Assembly: GCF_022808985.1 (NCBI RefSeq)
Contig: NZ_JAKZFT010000003.1
Coordinates: 1-64,000 of the forward strand
Direction of reading: 5' to 3'
DNA: 64,000 nt
Source of the DNA: Geotalea sp. SG265
GTDB lineage: Bacteria > Desulfobacterota > Desulfuromonadia > Geobacterales > Geobacteraceae
Shown here: positions 35,170 through 47,211 of the stretch, one piece after another
Layout: the number at the start of each line of letters is the position of its first letter
Position numbering within the stretch: the stretch's first letter is position 1
Notes under the pieces: generated by a model
What the model was told of the DNA's origin: nothing
The model's input: only the letters and a program-made list of their open reading frames with translations
Database searches by the model: none
Made by a program: the position numbers and the translations under genes

Positions 35170-35715
35170 TTATTTTGCAGCGATGGCCTTGTCGTAGCCC
35201 ATCTGGAAAGCCTTCTTGTTGAGTTCGACGAATGCCTCGGGAACACGGGCAAGTACAGCTTTCTCGGCACCTTCCTTGGACACGACACCGGTCAAGGCAA
35301 CCATGGCGCCAAGGGCGACGATATTGGCAACGATCTCACGTCCCACCTCGTTTTTAGCGGTGTTGATGATGGGAAAGGAAACAACCTTGAAGTTGCCCTT
35401 GGGCTGCCTTGTCACCAGGTCGGAGTCGATAAGAAGCACGCCCCCTTCTTTCAGGTCGTGGGAATACTTGTCGCATGCTTCCTGGGTAAGAGCCAGCAGC
35501 GCGTCGACAACGGTAGCCTTCGGGTAGTCGATAAGAGAATCGGAAACGATAACCTCCGATTTGGACGCACCGCCGCGGGCCTCAGGTCCATAGCTCTGGG
35601 ACTGAACGGCTTGCTTTCCGTCATATATCGAGGCGGCTTCAGCCATGATAACTCCGGCAAGGATCAAACCCTGTCCGCCTGCCCCGGAGAATCTGATTTC
35701 ATATCTTTGTGACAT
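35170..35715 (-). CDS. korC: 2-oxoacid:ferredoxin oxidoreductase, gamma subunit
   Basis: 181 residues. The gamma-domain glycine-rich start is RFSGAGGQGLILAGVIMAEAAS, followed by YGPEARGGASKSEVIVSD. These match KorC/PorG subunits, which bind the CoA-linked intermediate region of the enzyme. Fourth gene of korDABC, separated by 24 bases from korB. A 2-oxoisovalerate-type enzyme has the same fold. The TCA-gene neighbourhood and shared operator favour 2-oxoglutarate. Confidence 0.88.
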   Translation of the reverse strand: MSQRYEIRFSGAGGQGLILAGVIMAEAASIYDGKQAVQSQSYGPEARGGASKSEVIVSDSLIDYPKATVVDALLALTQEACDKYSHDLKEGGVLLIDSDLVTRQPKGNFKVVSFPIINTAKNEVGREIVANIVALGAMVALTGVVSKEGAEKAVLARVPEAFVELNKKAFQMGYDKAIAAK

Positions 35716-35739
35716 CTGACTTTCTCCTTTAGGATTTAA

Positions 35740-36558
35740 TTACTTGCCGCCTTTGGCGCGCTCGATGACCTTTGCGTACTCGGTGGTGTATTCAGGCTTT
35801 TCTTCCTTGTACAGTACACCGGTCAGGATTTTCCCCTGGAGCTGCTCGGGAGTCATTTTCTCTGCAGCCTTGACGGGAACGGCGATATCCTTCAGTCTGT
35901 TCATCATTTCGATAACCGACTTGAACTTGTTACGACGGCCGTAAGTGGTCGGGCAGTCGTCGAGAATTTCAACGACGGAGAAGCCTTTGTGCTGAACAGC
36001 TTCCGCAATAAGCTTATCGATCTGGGTGGCATGGTAGGCAGTGCCACGGGCAACAAATGTAGCCCCTGCACCTATGGCAAGTTTGGCCACGTCGAATGCA
36101 GGGTCAGGATTGCCGTAAGGGGTCGTGGAAGCCTTGGCACCGGTCGGGGTACATGGGGAGAATTGACCGCCGGTCATACCGTAGATGTTGTTGTTCATGA
36201 TGATGTAGGTCATGTCGATGTTTCTGCGGCAGGCATGGATGAAGTGATTGCCACCGATAGCGGTGCCGTCGCCGTCACCGCCGACAACTATGACGTTCAT
36301 CTCGGGTTTGGCCATTTTCACGCCGGTGGCGAAAGCTGCTGCCCGGCCATGGGCGGTATGAAGGGTGCAGAAGTCAAGGTAACCGGGAAGGCGGGAAGCG
36401 CAACCGATACCGGAAACTATAGCGGTGTTGTTCTTCTCCAGGCCAAGGCTGTCGATCGCCCGGATCAGTCCTTTCATGATAATGCCGTGGCCGCAGCCGG
36501 GGCACCAGATATGCGGCAGTTTGCCGGGACGAATATATTTCTCGTAATCAAAAGCCAT
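35740..36558 (-). CDS. korB: 2-oxoacid:ferredoxin oxidoreductase, beta subunit (TPP-binding)
   Basis: 272 residues. The TPP motif is complete: WCPGCGHGIIMKGLIRAID, then GDGDGTAIGGNHFIHACRRN, then MNNNIYGMTGGQFSPCTP. The beta subunit holds the thiamine pyrophosphate that decarboxylates the 2-oxo acid and passes electrons to ferredoxin. It sits two bases after korA. In Geobacter such enzymes link 2-oxoglutarate oxidation (or reductive carboxylation) to the acetate-oxidising TCA cycle. Confidence 0.92.
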   Translation of the reverse strand: MAFDYEKYIRPGKLPHIWCPGCGHGIIMKGLIRAIDSLGLEKNNTAIVSGIGCASRLPGYLDFCTLHTAHGRAAAFATGVKMAKPEMNVIVVGGDGDGTAIGGNHFIHACRRNIDMTYIIMNNNIYGMTGGQFSPCTPTGAKASTTPYGNPDPAFDVAKLAIGAGATFVARGTAYHATQIDKLIAEAVQHKGFSVVEILDDCPTTYGRRNKFKSVIEMMNRLKDIAVPVKAAEKMTPEQLQGKILTGVLYKEEKPEYTTEYAKVIERAKGGK

Positions 36559-36560
36559 TT

Positions 36561-37694
36561 TTACTTAACCTCCTTGATCTTATCGAGGATCTGGCCGGGG
36601 TTGATCGGCTCACCGTCAACACGGAAGATGCCGTGTACCGGAGCCTTGCCCTCGGCACAGCGCCGGACTTCGATCGTACACATGCCCAGATTCATTTCGG
36701 GAGTAATGATAGCCTTCACTTTGGAAGCCAGTGCTTTGATTTGTTTGTCCGGGAACGGCCAGAAGGTCCTGATCCGGAACAAACCTGCCTTGATGCCGGC
36801 CTTGCGGGCCTCGTTGACTGCATAACGGGCAGAGCGGGAGGTGGAACCGAAAGCAACTATGGCAACCTCGGCATCGTCAAGCATGTATTCTTCAAAGGTG
36901 ACGATGTCGTCGATATTGGCATCCACCTTGCGAACTTGGCGCTCTTCTTCGGCCTGAACGAGAGCTGCCTTGGTGGTGGGGAATCCGTCTTCAGCCTTGT
37001 TAAGGCCAGTCACGTGAAAACGATAGCCTGAACCGAACGCAGCCAGGGGAGGCACATCACCGAACTTGGTGTCGTATGGTTTATATTGATCGGCAGGAAC
37101 AGAGGGGGCGGTGCGGTTGATGACTTCCAGTTCACCCGGCTCGGGGAAAACGATCCGCTCGCGCATATGGGCAACAATTTCGTCAGGCATGATCATGACC
37201 GGAGTACGGTATTTCTCGGCCAGGTTGAAGGCGCGAACCGTCTCTTCAAAAATCTCCTGAACGGAAGCAGGGACAAGGCAGATGGCAGGATGGTCGCCGT
37301 GGGTTCCCCATTTGGCGGACATGACGTCGGACTGACTCGGGCCAGTGGGCATACCGGTGGAGGGACCGCCACGCATGACGTTGAAGATAACGACAGGAGC
37401 TTCGGCAATGCAGGCATAGCCGATGAGTTCCTGCTTAAGTGAGAGGCCAGGACCGGATGTTGCGGTCAGCGACTTGGAGCCGGCCAGGGAACCACCAATA
37501 ACGGCCGCCATTGCGCCGATTTCGTCTTCCATCTGGATGAATTTTCCACCTACCTTAGGCAACTCGGCTGACATAACCTCCGCAACCTCGGTGGACGGAG
37601 TGATCGGGTAGCCGGCGAAAAATTTGCAGCCGGCGTACAATGCCCCCTGGGCACCAGCTTCGTTACCCTGCAAAAAAGCAACTTTCTTTGCCAC
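36561..37694 (-). CDS. korA: 2-oxoacid:ferredoxin oxidoreductase, alpha subunit
   Basis: 377 residues. The pyrimidine-binding domain opens VAFLQGNEAGAQGALYAGCK, then FFAGYPITPSTEVAEVM and the conserved TATSGPGLSLKQELIGYA. The transketolase-like C-terminal part (about 265-370) is also present. Together with KorB it forms the catalytic core. It follows korD by 24 bases. Confidence 0.92.
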   Translation of the reverse strand: MAKKVAFLQGNEAGAQGALYAGCKFFAGYPITPSTEVAEVMSAELPKVGGKFIQMEDEIGAMAAVIGGSLAGSKSLTATSGPGLSLKQELIGYACIAEAPVVIFNVMRGGPSTGMPTGPSQSDVMSAKWGTHGDHPAICLVPASVQEIFEETVRAFNLAEKYRTPVMIMPDEIVAHMRERIVFPEPGELEVINRTAPSVPADQYKPYDTKFGDVPPLAAFGSGYRFHVTGLNKAEDGFPTTKAALVQAEEERQVRKVDANIDDIVTFEEYMLDDAEVAIVAFGSTSRSARYAVNEARKAGIKAGLFRIRTFWPFPDKQIKALASKVKAIITPEMNLGMCTIEVRRCAEGKAPVHGIFRVDGEPINPGQILDKIKEVK

Positions 37695-37718
37695 TTTTGT
37701 TACCTCCTGGTTTAATTA

Positions 37719-37913
37719 TTAAGCAGTAACCTTAATTGCAAAATCCGGACATCTCAGTTCACACTGCATGCACTTGATGCAGGCTTCAAGATTTTTAACC
37801 GACGCCACAAAGCCCTGCATTTCCAGAACTTTGGTCGGGCAGAACTCGACACAGATGTGACATCCCTTGCAGTACTTCTCGATGATCTCAATTGTCGGAA
37901 GCTTCTTATCCAT
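37719..37913 (-). CDS. korD: 2-oxoacid:ferredoxin oxidoreductase, delta subunit (2[4Fe-4S] ferredoxin)
   Basis: 64 residues with two CxxCxxCxxxCP motifs (YCKGCHICVEFCP and CIKCMQCELRCP), each binding a [4Fe-4S] cluster. It relays electrons from the TPP centre to ferredoxin. It is the first gene of the operon, 49 bases downstream of the -10 of a promoter that contains the TTGTATAC palindrome. Confidence 0.93.
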   Translation of the reverse strand: MDKKLPTIEIIEKYCKGCHICVEFCPTKVLEMQGFVASVKNLEACIKCMQCELRCPDFAIKVTA

Positions 37914-37961
37914 CTACGTACACTCCTTTGCTGGAATATGCCTTTGAGGCAAAACTGTGCT

Positions 37962-37991
37962 TGTATAGCACATACTGTATACAAATAGCAA
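37962..37991 (-). promoter_or_regulatory. korD promoter with TTGTATAC-type operator in its spacer
   Basis: On the minus strand, TTGCTA (37986-37991) and TATACA (37962-37967) are 18 bases apart. The 17-base operator (37968-37984, minus-strand TTGTATACAGTATGTGC) fills the spacer. The half GTATACAA is perfect and the other half is degenerate (GCACATAC on the plus strand). The same element occurs before icd and acnB. Confidence 0.65.
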
Positions 37992-38054
37992 GAAAGAGTT
38001 GAAATAAAACCCTTTTCACCCTGTAACGATGTTCTAGGAGTATTTCCTGGCGCT

Positions 38055-38093
38055 AAAAAAGGAAAAGAAGGGCAGCTACGGCCCTTCTTTTCC
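38055..38093 (-). terminator. Terminator of icd-mdh
   Basis: Perfect 13-bp stem GGAAAAGAAGGGC / GCCCTTCTTTTCC with a seven-base loop, followed on the minus strand by TTTTTT, about 25 bases after the mdh stop. Confidence 0.92.
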
Positions 38094-38118
38094 AGCTGTC
38101 AACCGTGTGAAAAGGAAA

Positions 38119-41346
<3,228 letters not shown>

Positions 41347-41356
41347 TTAGTTTTTA

Positions 41357-41388
41357 TGCCGTCATGCCGGAAGTCCGGAATGACGGCA
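41357..41388. repeat. Palindromic hairpin element in the icd leader (REP-like)
   Basis: Outer arms TGCCGTCAT and ATGACGGCA (9 bp) enclose CCGG-AAGT-CCGG. It is a 32-base, very stable hairpin ending 19 bases before the icd start codon. It is not followed by a T-run, so it is not a terminator. The sequence style (GTCATGCCGGA... repeated as a palindrome) recalls dispersed bacterial palindromic repeats. I found no second copy in this window. Confidence 0.6.
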
Positions 41389-41495
41389 GTGCCGATGCTA
41401 TCAAGAATGAAGGTGTTGTGCGCGATACGCTCGGTTGGATATTGAAATAATCACAGCAGCAAGATTAGACTTATATCATTATATGAGCGGAAATT

Positions 41496-41530
41496 TTGTA
41501 TACAGTATACAAATAGGGTTAGCGTGTCAA
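41496..41530 (-). promoter_or_regulatory. icd promoter with perfect operator palindrome
   Basis: The 17-base palindrome TTGTATACAGTATACAA (41496-41512) is perfect apart from its central base. On the minus strand a TTGACA (41525-41530) lies 17 bases upstream of TACTGT (41502-41507), or 15 bases upstream of TATACT. The operator thus covers the -10. It is the strongest of the three sites. Confidence 0.7.
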
Positions 41531-41606
41531 GGAAAAATATCCCTACTAACCTGTTACAATCTGATGGCTTTTTTAAAAAAAGAAGGCAGAAATGGGGAAC
41601 TGCAGC

Positions 41607-42311
41607 TTAATGAAGAGGTCGGTCCTGGGCATAGCGCCTTGCTTCGGCAAGATCCTCCCGGCTGGCATTGCGGGGAATCCGCAACACCTGACCAGGCCAG
41701 AGATGCTTTGGGTTGCTGATCTGATCGCGGTTGGCGCGGTATAGGAGGGGCCAGAGGTTGCGATCATTGTACACCTCGGACTGTGATGCTATGAATGGCA
41801 GGCTCTCTCCCCTTTTGACGGTATGATAGGTGGGAAGTTGCCGTGCTTGCCGCGCTTTTTCGGCTTTTTCCACTAGCCGGCGCGCCTCTGCTTCCCGGGC
41901 GGCCCTGGCTTCTGTCGCCAATTTTTCCGCCCGTTTCCGGTTTTCCTCTTCAACGGCATGCTGGCGCTCAGCTTCAAGGCGTTCCGCTTCCCTGCGCGAC
42001 GTCTCTTCGGCCAGCCTCCGCTTTTCGAGAAGAAGATTCTTCTCAAGGAGGTTGGCTTTCGACCAGGCGAGGAGATAGAGTTTGTCCGCCTCCTCTATCT
42101 CCTCTTTCTGCACCAGGGTGTCACCTTGCAGCACCAGGTCTTCGATGCTCTGGTACTCTGCAGGAAGAAGCTTCTGACCGTCGTTATTACGGACCCTCTC
42201 CAGGAGGCTGAGGGCATCCTGCCTCCAGAGGGGGACGGGTGTGGAACATCCGGCAATAAGGTACATGAGCAGACAGCACTGCAGAAACCTTGTCAAAGGG
42301 AAACGACGCAT
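41607..42311 (-). CDS. LysM-domain lipoprotein
   Basis: 234 residues. Signal peptide with lipobox YLIAGC. A long Glu/Arg/Ala-rich helix (about 75-165) resembles a coiled coil. A C-terminal LysM domain (about 170-222: YHTVKRGESLPFIASQSEVY, then NLWPLLYRANRDQI and LWPGQVLRIP) binds peptidoglycan. It probably tethers an outer-membrane lipoprotein to the wall. It begins nine bases after aspS and so shares its transcript. Confidence 0.85.
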   Translation of the reverse strand: MRRFPLTRFLQCCLLMYLIAGCSTPVPLWRQDALSLLERVRNNDGQKLLPAEYQSIEDLVLQGDTLVQKEEIEEADKLYLLAWSKANLLEKNLLLEKRRLAEETSRREAERLEAERQHAVEEENRKRAEKLATEARAAREAEARRLVEKAEKARQARQLPTYHTVKRGESLPFIASQSEVYNDRNLWPLLYRANRDQISNPKHLWPGQVLRIPRNASREDLAEARRYAQDRPLH

Positions 42312-42320
42312 CAGGCACCC

Positions 42321-44102
42321 TTATTTCCCGGTCGTTTTCAAGCCCAGTTCTCTCAGCTGTTTAATATCAACGGGAGAAGGTGCCTCCGACATGAGACAGG
42401 CCCCTTTTTGTGTTTTGGGAAAGGCAATAACGTCTCTAATGGAATCGCTTCCGGTGAGAAGCATGATCAAGCGATCAAGGCCAAAGGCAATCCCGCCATG
42501 GGGGGGCGTTCCGTACTCCAGTGCATCGAGAAGGAAGCCGAACTTCGCCTTCGCATCCTCATCGCTCAGCCCGAGCATCTTGAACATGAGCGACTGGACT
42601 TTTTCCTGATGAATCCTGATGCTGCCGCCGCCGATCTCGTTGCCGTTCAACACCAAGTCATATGCCTTGGCGCGGCACCGTCCCGGGTCGCTTTCCACAT
42701 ATTCCAGATCTTCATCCATGGGAGCAGTAAAGGGATGATGAACCGCAGCCCACCGTTTCTCCTCCTCATCCCATTCGAGAAGCGGGAAATCGGTGATCCA
42801 GACGAAATTGAAGGTATCCTTGTCCAGGAGCCCCAGCAGCTTTGCCAGCTGGTTCCGCAGCTTACCCAGGGAATCGTTGACAACCTTGGCCTTGTCGGCA
42901 ACAAAAAGGAGCAGGTCTCCTTTTTCGGCAGCGAAGGCTTTTTCCATGGCCGATATTTCATCCGGAGTGAAGAATTTGGTAATGGGAGATTGCCATCCCT
43001 CGTCAGTCACCTTCACATAAGCCAGACCTTTAGCCCCATAAATCTTCACGAATTCCGTCAGTTCGTCGATATCTTTGCGGGACATGCCTGCGCAGCCTTT
43101 GGCATTGAGCCCTTTGACAATGCCGCCGCCGGCAACAACATCGGCAAAGACCTTGAACCCCGAGCCCTTGACGATGGAAGAAAGCTCGACCAGCTCCAAC
43201 CCGAAACGGAGATCGGGGTTGTCCACGCCGAAGCGGCTGATGGACTCGGCATAGGTCATACGCTTTATGGGCAGGGTTACGGAAACCCCCTTCACTTCGG
43301 CAAAAATGCGGGCGATCAGCCCTTCCATGACCGTGATGATATCCTCACGGTCGATAAAGGACATTTCGCAGTCTATCTGGGTAAACTCGGGCTGCCGGTC
43401 GGCACGGAGATCCTCGTCCCTGAAGCAGCGAACGATCTGGAAGTAGCGATCAAAGCCGGAGATCATCAGAATCTGCTTGAAGAGTTGCGGCGATTGGGGC
43501 AGGGCATAGAACTCGCCACGGTTGATACGTGACGGAACAAGAAAATCCCTGGCCCCTTCGGGGGTGGATTTGGTAAGAAACGGCGTTTCCAGCTCGAGGA
43601 AACCGTTGTCGGTCAGATATTGACGGGTAACCTGGGCAACCCTGGAACGGAGGATAAGATTCTCCTGCAACACCGGGCGGCGCAGATCAAGGTAGCGATG
43701 CTTGAGGCGCAGGTTTTCCGCCACATCCACATAGTCGTCAAGGGTAAATGGCAAGGCCTTTGAACGGCTGAGGATTTTGCAGTCCGAAACAAGAATTTCC
43801 ACGGCTCCGGTCCGAAGGTTGGGATTGACAGTTCCCTCCGGCCGGGGAATGACCTTCCCTTTCACGGCAACGACATATTCATTGCGCACGGTCTCGGCCT
43901 TATGGTGTGCTGCGGCGCTCTTGTCGGGATCGAAGACGACCTGTGCCAAACCTTCGCGATCGCGCAGATCGATGAATATCAGCCCTCCATGATCCCTGCG
44001 CCGATGGGCCCACCCCATCAGTACTACCTCTTTTCCTGTATCGGCTGCGGTCAGGGTACCGCAGTAATGTGTTCTCTTCCAATCGCCCAGAAAATCTATC
44101 AT
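42321..44102 (-). CDS. aspS: Aspartyl-tRNA synthetase
   Basis: 593 residues, the bacterial length with the GAD insert. The N-terminal OB-fold anticodon-binding domain has [25 protein letters not shown]. Class II motif 2 region is [40 protein letters not shown] in part, and motif 3 is [20 protein letters not shown]. Whether it is discriminating or also charges tRNA-Asn cannot be told here. Confidence 0.98.
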   Translation of the reverse strand: MIDFLGDWKRTHYCGTLTAADTGKEVVLMGWAHRRRDHGGLIFIDLRDREGLAQVVFDPDKSAAAHHKAETVRNEYVVAVKGKVIPRPEGTVNPNLRTGAVEILVSDCKILSRSKALPFTLDDYVDVAENLRLKHRYLDLRRPVLQENLILRSRVAQVTRQYLTDNGFLELETPFLTKSTPEGARDFLVPSRINRGEFYALPQSPQLFKQILMISGFDRYFQIVRCFRDEDLRADRQPEFTQIDCEMSFIDREDIITVMEGLIARIFAEVKGVSVTLPIKRMTYAESISRFGVDNPDLRFGLELVELSSIVKGSGFKVFADVVAGGGIVKGLNAKGCAGMSRKDIDELTEFVKIYGAKGLAYVKVTDEGWQSPITKFFTPDEISAMEKAFAAEKGDLLLFVADKAKVVNDSLGKLRNQLAKLLGLLDKDTFNFVWITDFPLLEWDEEEKRWAAVHHPFTAPMDEDLEYVESDPGRCRAKAYDLVLNGNEIGGGSIRIHQEKVQSLMFKMLGLSDEDAKAKFGFLLDALEYGTPPHGGIAFGLDRLIMLLTGSDSIRDVIAFPKTQKGACLMSEAPSPVDIKQLRELGLKTTGK

Positions 44103-44347
44103 TTAAAAACTCCCCCTATAATCTCGGTTAAAAAAAACTTGCAAATTATACTCAAAAAACCCAGACGCTTCAAGGAATAAAGCCGTTGAAACCATAAAAT
44201 AATTGGAAAAAGCCATAACGAATGCGACTCCGCTTGTTTCAAATGAAGATAATTGAGGATTTTCTCGAAAATTTTGGTTATAATCCTCTTCCCAAAGGCA
44301 ATCAGGACTAAGCCTACAAATTTAAGAACAGAAAGTGAAGGTGCTGC
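44103..44347. other. Divergent intergenic region between aspS and the PATAN protein
   Basis: 245 AT-rich bases. A TATAAT (44279-44284) on the plus strand could be the -10 of the rightward gene, but the nearest TTGAGG is 20 bases away, so the promoter is uncertain. No ORF or structured RNA is convincing. Confidence 0.5.
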
Positions 44348-46084
44348 ATGTCTTTTGTCGGCGATCTCGAACATCTCCCTATTGTCGATTTGATTCAATT
44401 GCTTCACTCAACCAAGAAATCGGGCACCCTGGCCTTGAAAAGCAAGCGGGGACATAGCCAGATCGTTTTCGATGAAGGCTATATCGTCAGTGCGAATCAC
44501 CACAACAACAGCATCCGTGTCGGCCAGATACTGGTAGACATGAAAGCGATCACGGCGGTGCAACTGGAAAGTGCTCTGCAGGAGCAGAAGGATGCAGGCC
44601 GGAATCGTCGCCCCCTCGTTGCCACCCTCATAGAAAATGGACTGATCAACAAGGACATCGCCTTCAAGGGGCTGGAGATGCTGATCGAAATGACCATCGT
44701 CGATGTCCTCACCTGGACCTGCGGAACCTTCGAACTGGAGATGGACAAACAGATAGTCTCCGACGAATACCGCTACTTCCCCGACACGCTCAAGGAAACC
44801 CTCAACCTCAACGCCCAAAGCATTCTAATGGATGCGCTTCGTATATATGATGAGAAGAAACGGGATGGTACGCTGGGTGAAGCCACCTTTGCCGCAGGCG
44901 AAGAGGAAGAGCCGGAGGAAGACGACACTCCGCTGATCTCCGCAAGCGATCTTGGCCTGGACGACCTGGACAACCTGGACAGGAAAATACCTGAGGTCTT
45001 TGCCGGGGTGAAATTTTTCGATCCTGCAGAAGACATCCGCCAGAAACTGAAAGAAGAACTGAAAGACATACCGGCAGACGAACAGCAAAAACTTGTTTCT
45101 TACATGGTCGGCTTATCCGGCACGTCTATCTCCGATTCAGTCACACAGGAAGCCTCGGGAATAGTCGTCGTCATATTCAGCTGCGACCGGCTGGCCACGA
45201 ACCTCCTGACCGCTGCCTGCAAGGCTGACAGGCTGGCTGTCTTTACCACCGATAACGAAGCCGATCTTGATCCTCTCATTGACAAGGCCCTTGCCAAAGA
45301 CTCGTTCCCCCTCGTGATAATAGATGCCGGCGAAAATCATTCAGGACTCATAAAAGCAAAACTCTCCCATTACGGGGGGCTTTCCGTCATAAAACTGGCA
45401 TCGGAACCCGATGTGAATTCCTGCCTGGCCGCGCTCAGGGATGGAGTCCGCACTATCTTTCCCAAGCCTGACATGAAGAACACGAAGGTAGGTTTTGCAG
45501 AGGAGAGCATAAGATTTATCGAGTCTTTCCGCTCCTACATGCAGAAAAACGCGTTCGGCAGCACCGATCCCCTCCCCGTCAAGGCTTTCAACCGGTGTAT
45601 TCAGGAGCTGGATGCCGCCCAGGAGATACCGGACATATCCTTTGCCCTGCTCAAGTTCGTCTCCGAAATCTTCGAGAGATCCATAACGTTCATCGTCACT
45701 AACGGAGAGCTGATAGCCGAACGAGGCATCGGCACAGGAGCCTACAAAAACGCCGATGCCGCCGCTCCCCTCCGCTTCAAGATTTCCCTGGCTTCCCCTT
45801 CCGTTTTCCAGCGCACCATAGATAATGTGAAGGTACTTTTCGAACGGGCAGAGGATGAAGCATTGAAATCCCTGTACCGGGAAATAGACGCACCGGCCGA
45901 AAATAAAGTGCTGATTGTACCAATTGTCAGCTTCGGCCGTGTCATCGCCCTGACCTATGCGGATTTCGGCACAAGAGCCGCCGGACCGGCTCCGACCGAC
46001 ATGATTGCCTCCCTGGCTAAACACGGAAGCCTCATCTTCGATAATATTCTCATGCGAAAAAAGCTTGAAAAAAAGGCTCATTAG
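44348..46084 (+). CDS. Multi-domain PATAN (DUF4388) signalling protein
   Basis: 578 residues. The first domain (about 1-140) begins SFVGDLEHLPIVDLIQLLHS with LALKSKRG and FDEGYIVSA, the DUF4388/PATAN pattern. The middle (about 265-380) resembles a receiver domain (VVIFSCDRLATNLL, LVIIDAGENHSGL, then VIKLASEPD). The C-terminal 170 residues resemble a GAF-type domain (IPDISFALLKFVSEIF, KVLIVPIVSFG). Such proteins act in gliding or pilus-linked signalling. Its downstream neighbour is a PilT-type ATPase 38 bases away, which supports a role in twitching control. Confidence 0.75.
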   Translation: MSFVGDLEHLPIVDLIQLLHSTKKSGTLALKSKRGHSQIVFDEGYIVSANHHNNSIRVGQILVDMKAITAVQLESALQEQKDAGRNRRPLVATLIENGLINKDIAFKGLEMLIEMTIVDVLTWTCGTFELEMDKQIVSDEYRYFPDTLKETLNLNAQSILMDALRIYDEKKRDGTLGEATFAAGEEEEPEEDDTPLISASDLGLDDLDNLDRKIPEVFAGVKFFDPAEDIRQKLKEELKDIPADEQQKLVSYMVGLSGTSISDSVTQEASGIVVVIFSCDRLATNLLTAACKADRLAVFTTDNEADLDPLIDKALAKDSFPLVIIDAGENHSGLIKAKLSHYGGLSVIKLASEPDVNSCLAALRDGVRTIFPKPDMKNTKVGFAEESIRFIESFRSYMQKNAFGSTDPLPVKAFNRCIQELDAAQEIPDISFALLKFVSEIFERSITFIVTNGELIAERGIGTGAYKNADAAAPLRFKISLASPSVFQRTIDNVKVLFERAEDEALKSLYREIDAPAENKVLIVPIVSFGRVIALTYADFGTRAAGPAPTDMIASLAKHGSLIFDNILMRKKLEKKAH

Positions 46085-46122
46085 CCATAGATTAACCACA
46101 TTTCACAGAGAAAAGGACTCTT

Positions 46123-47193
46123 ATGGACGCGCGGACATTACACCAGATACTCGAAATCGCCTTTCAGAAAAAGGTATCCGATCTCCATTTCGAAGTGGAC
46201 AACCCCCCGTTCTTCCGGGCGCGAGGACAGCTGATCCGTGCGAAAATGCCCAACCTCGGCCCCGATGACACGCTTTTCATCGCAAAGACGGTCATGGAGC
46301 ACAACGGACGGGAATTCAACGCCGACATACGCGAATTTGATGCCTCCTATTCCCTGTCCAGCGGCGGTCGATTCCGGGTAAGTCTATTCCGCCAACGTGG
46401 GCATTTCGGGGTCGTCATGCGTGTCATACCACCCCATATCGGCACCTTTGCCGAACTGCACCTGCCCACAGTCCTTTCGGAAATAGCCACCGCCCCCAAC
46501 GGACTGATTCTGGTAACCGGCCCGACCGGCAACGGAAAATCTACCACACTGGCATCCATGTTGCGGTTCCTCAATGAAAACTACAACCACAACATCATCA
46601 CCATCGAAGATCCCATTGAATTCCTCTTTACCTCACAGAAAAGCTGCATCATCCAACGGGAAGTGGGCATCGATACGGATAACTTCAATTCTGCCTTGAA
46701 GTCGGCACTGAGAATGGATCCGGATGTTATAATGGTCGGCGAAATGCGGGATAAGGAAACCATCGACGCTTGCATAAAAACGGCCGAAACAGGACACCTC
46801 GTCTTGTCGACGTTGCATACCCAGAGTGCCGTTTCGACCATAAACCGGATCGTCGGTCACTTCCCCGCCGATGCTCAGGAGATCATCCGTCAGCGACTGG
46901 CCGACATTCTCGTCGCAACTATCTCACTGCGGCTGGTCAAGGACAAAACAGGGGAAAACATTTTTCCGGTCGTCGAAATCATGCGCTCCACGACTACTAT
47001 CCAGGCATGCATTCGCGAAGGGCGCCTCGATGAAATCGAAAAGCACATCGAGAACGGCCAGACCCAGTATCACATGCAGACACTGGATCAGCACCTGTTG
47101 CAGATGTATGAGCAGGATATGATTACGCTGGACGATGCCAAGCGGCTGTCTCACTCCATGGATCTGGAACGGAAATTCATGTACACCAGTTGA
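46123..47193 (+). CDS. PilT-family type IV pilus retraction ATPase
   Basis: 356 residues. Walker A is GPTGNGKSTTLA, the Asp box is ITIEDPIEFLF, Walker B region is VIMVGEMRDKETIDACI, and the His box is GHLVLSTLHTQSA. The C-terminal segment that in PilT reads AIRNLIRE is divergent here (TTTIQACIREGR), so this may be one of the extra PilT/PilU paralogues that Geobacter genomes carry rather than the main retraction motor. Hexamers power pilus disassembly. A PATAN protein precedes it. Confidence 0.9.
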   Translation: MDARTLHQILEIAFQKKVSDLHFEVDNPPFFRARGQLIRAKMPNLGPDDTLFIAKTVMEHNGREFNADIREFDASYSLSSGGRFRVSLFRQRGHFGVVMRVIPPHIGTFAELHLPTVLSEIATAPNGLILVTGPTGNGKSTTLASMLRFLNENYNHNIITIEDPIEFLFTSQKSCIIQREVGIDTDNFNSALKSALRMDPDVIMVGEMRDKETIDACIKTAETGHLVLSTLHTQSAVSTINRIVGHFPADAQEIIRQRLADILVATISLRLVKDKTGENIFPVVEIMRSTTTIQACIREGRLDEIEKHIENGQTQYHMQTLDQHLLQMYEQDMITLDDAKRLSHSMDLERKFMYTS

Positions 47194-47211
47194 AACAGGC
47201 AGTACCGCGCC

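Noticed and set aside
41575-41592. Terminator after the LysM lipoprotein gene
   Set aside because: The palindrome CTTTTTTTAAAAAAG is almost pure A/T and has no stable GC stem, so I did not list it.
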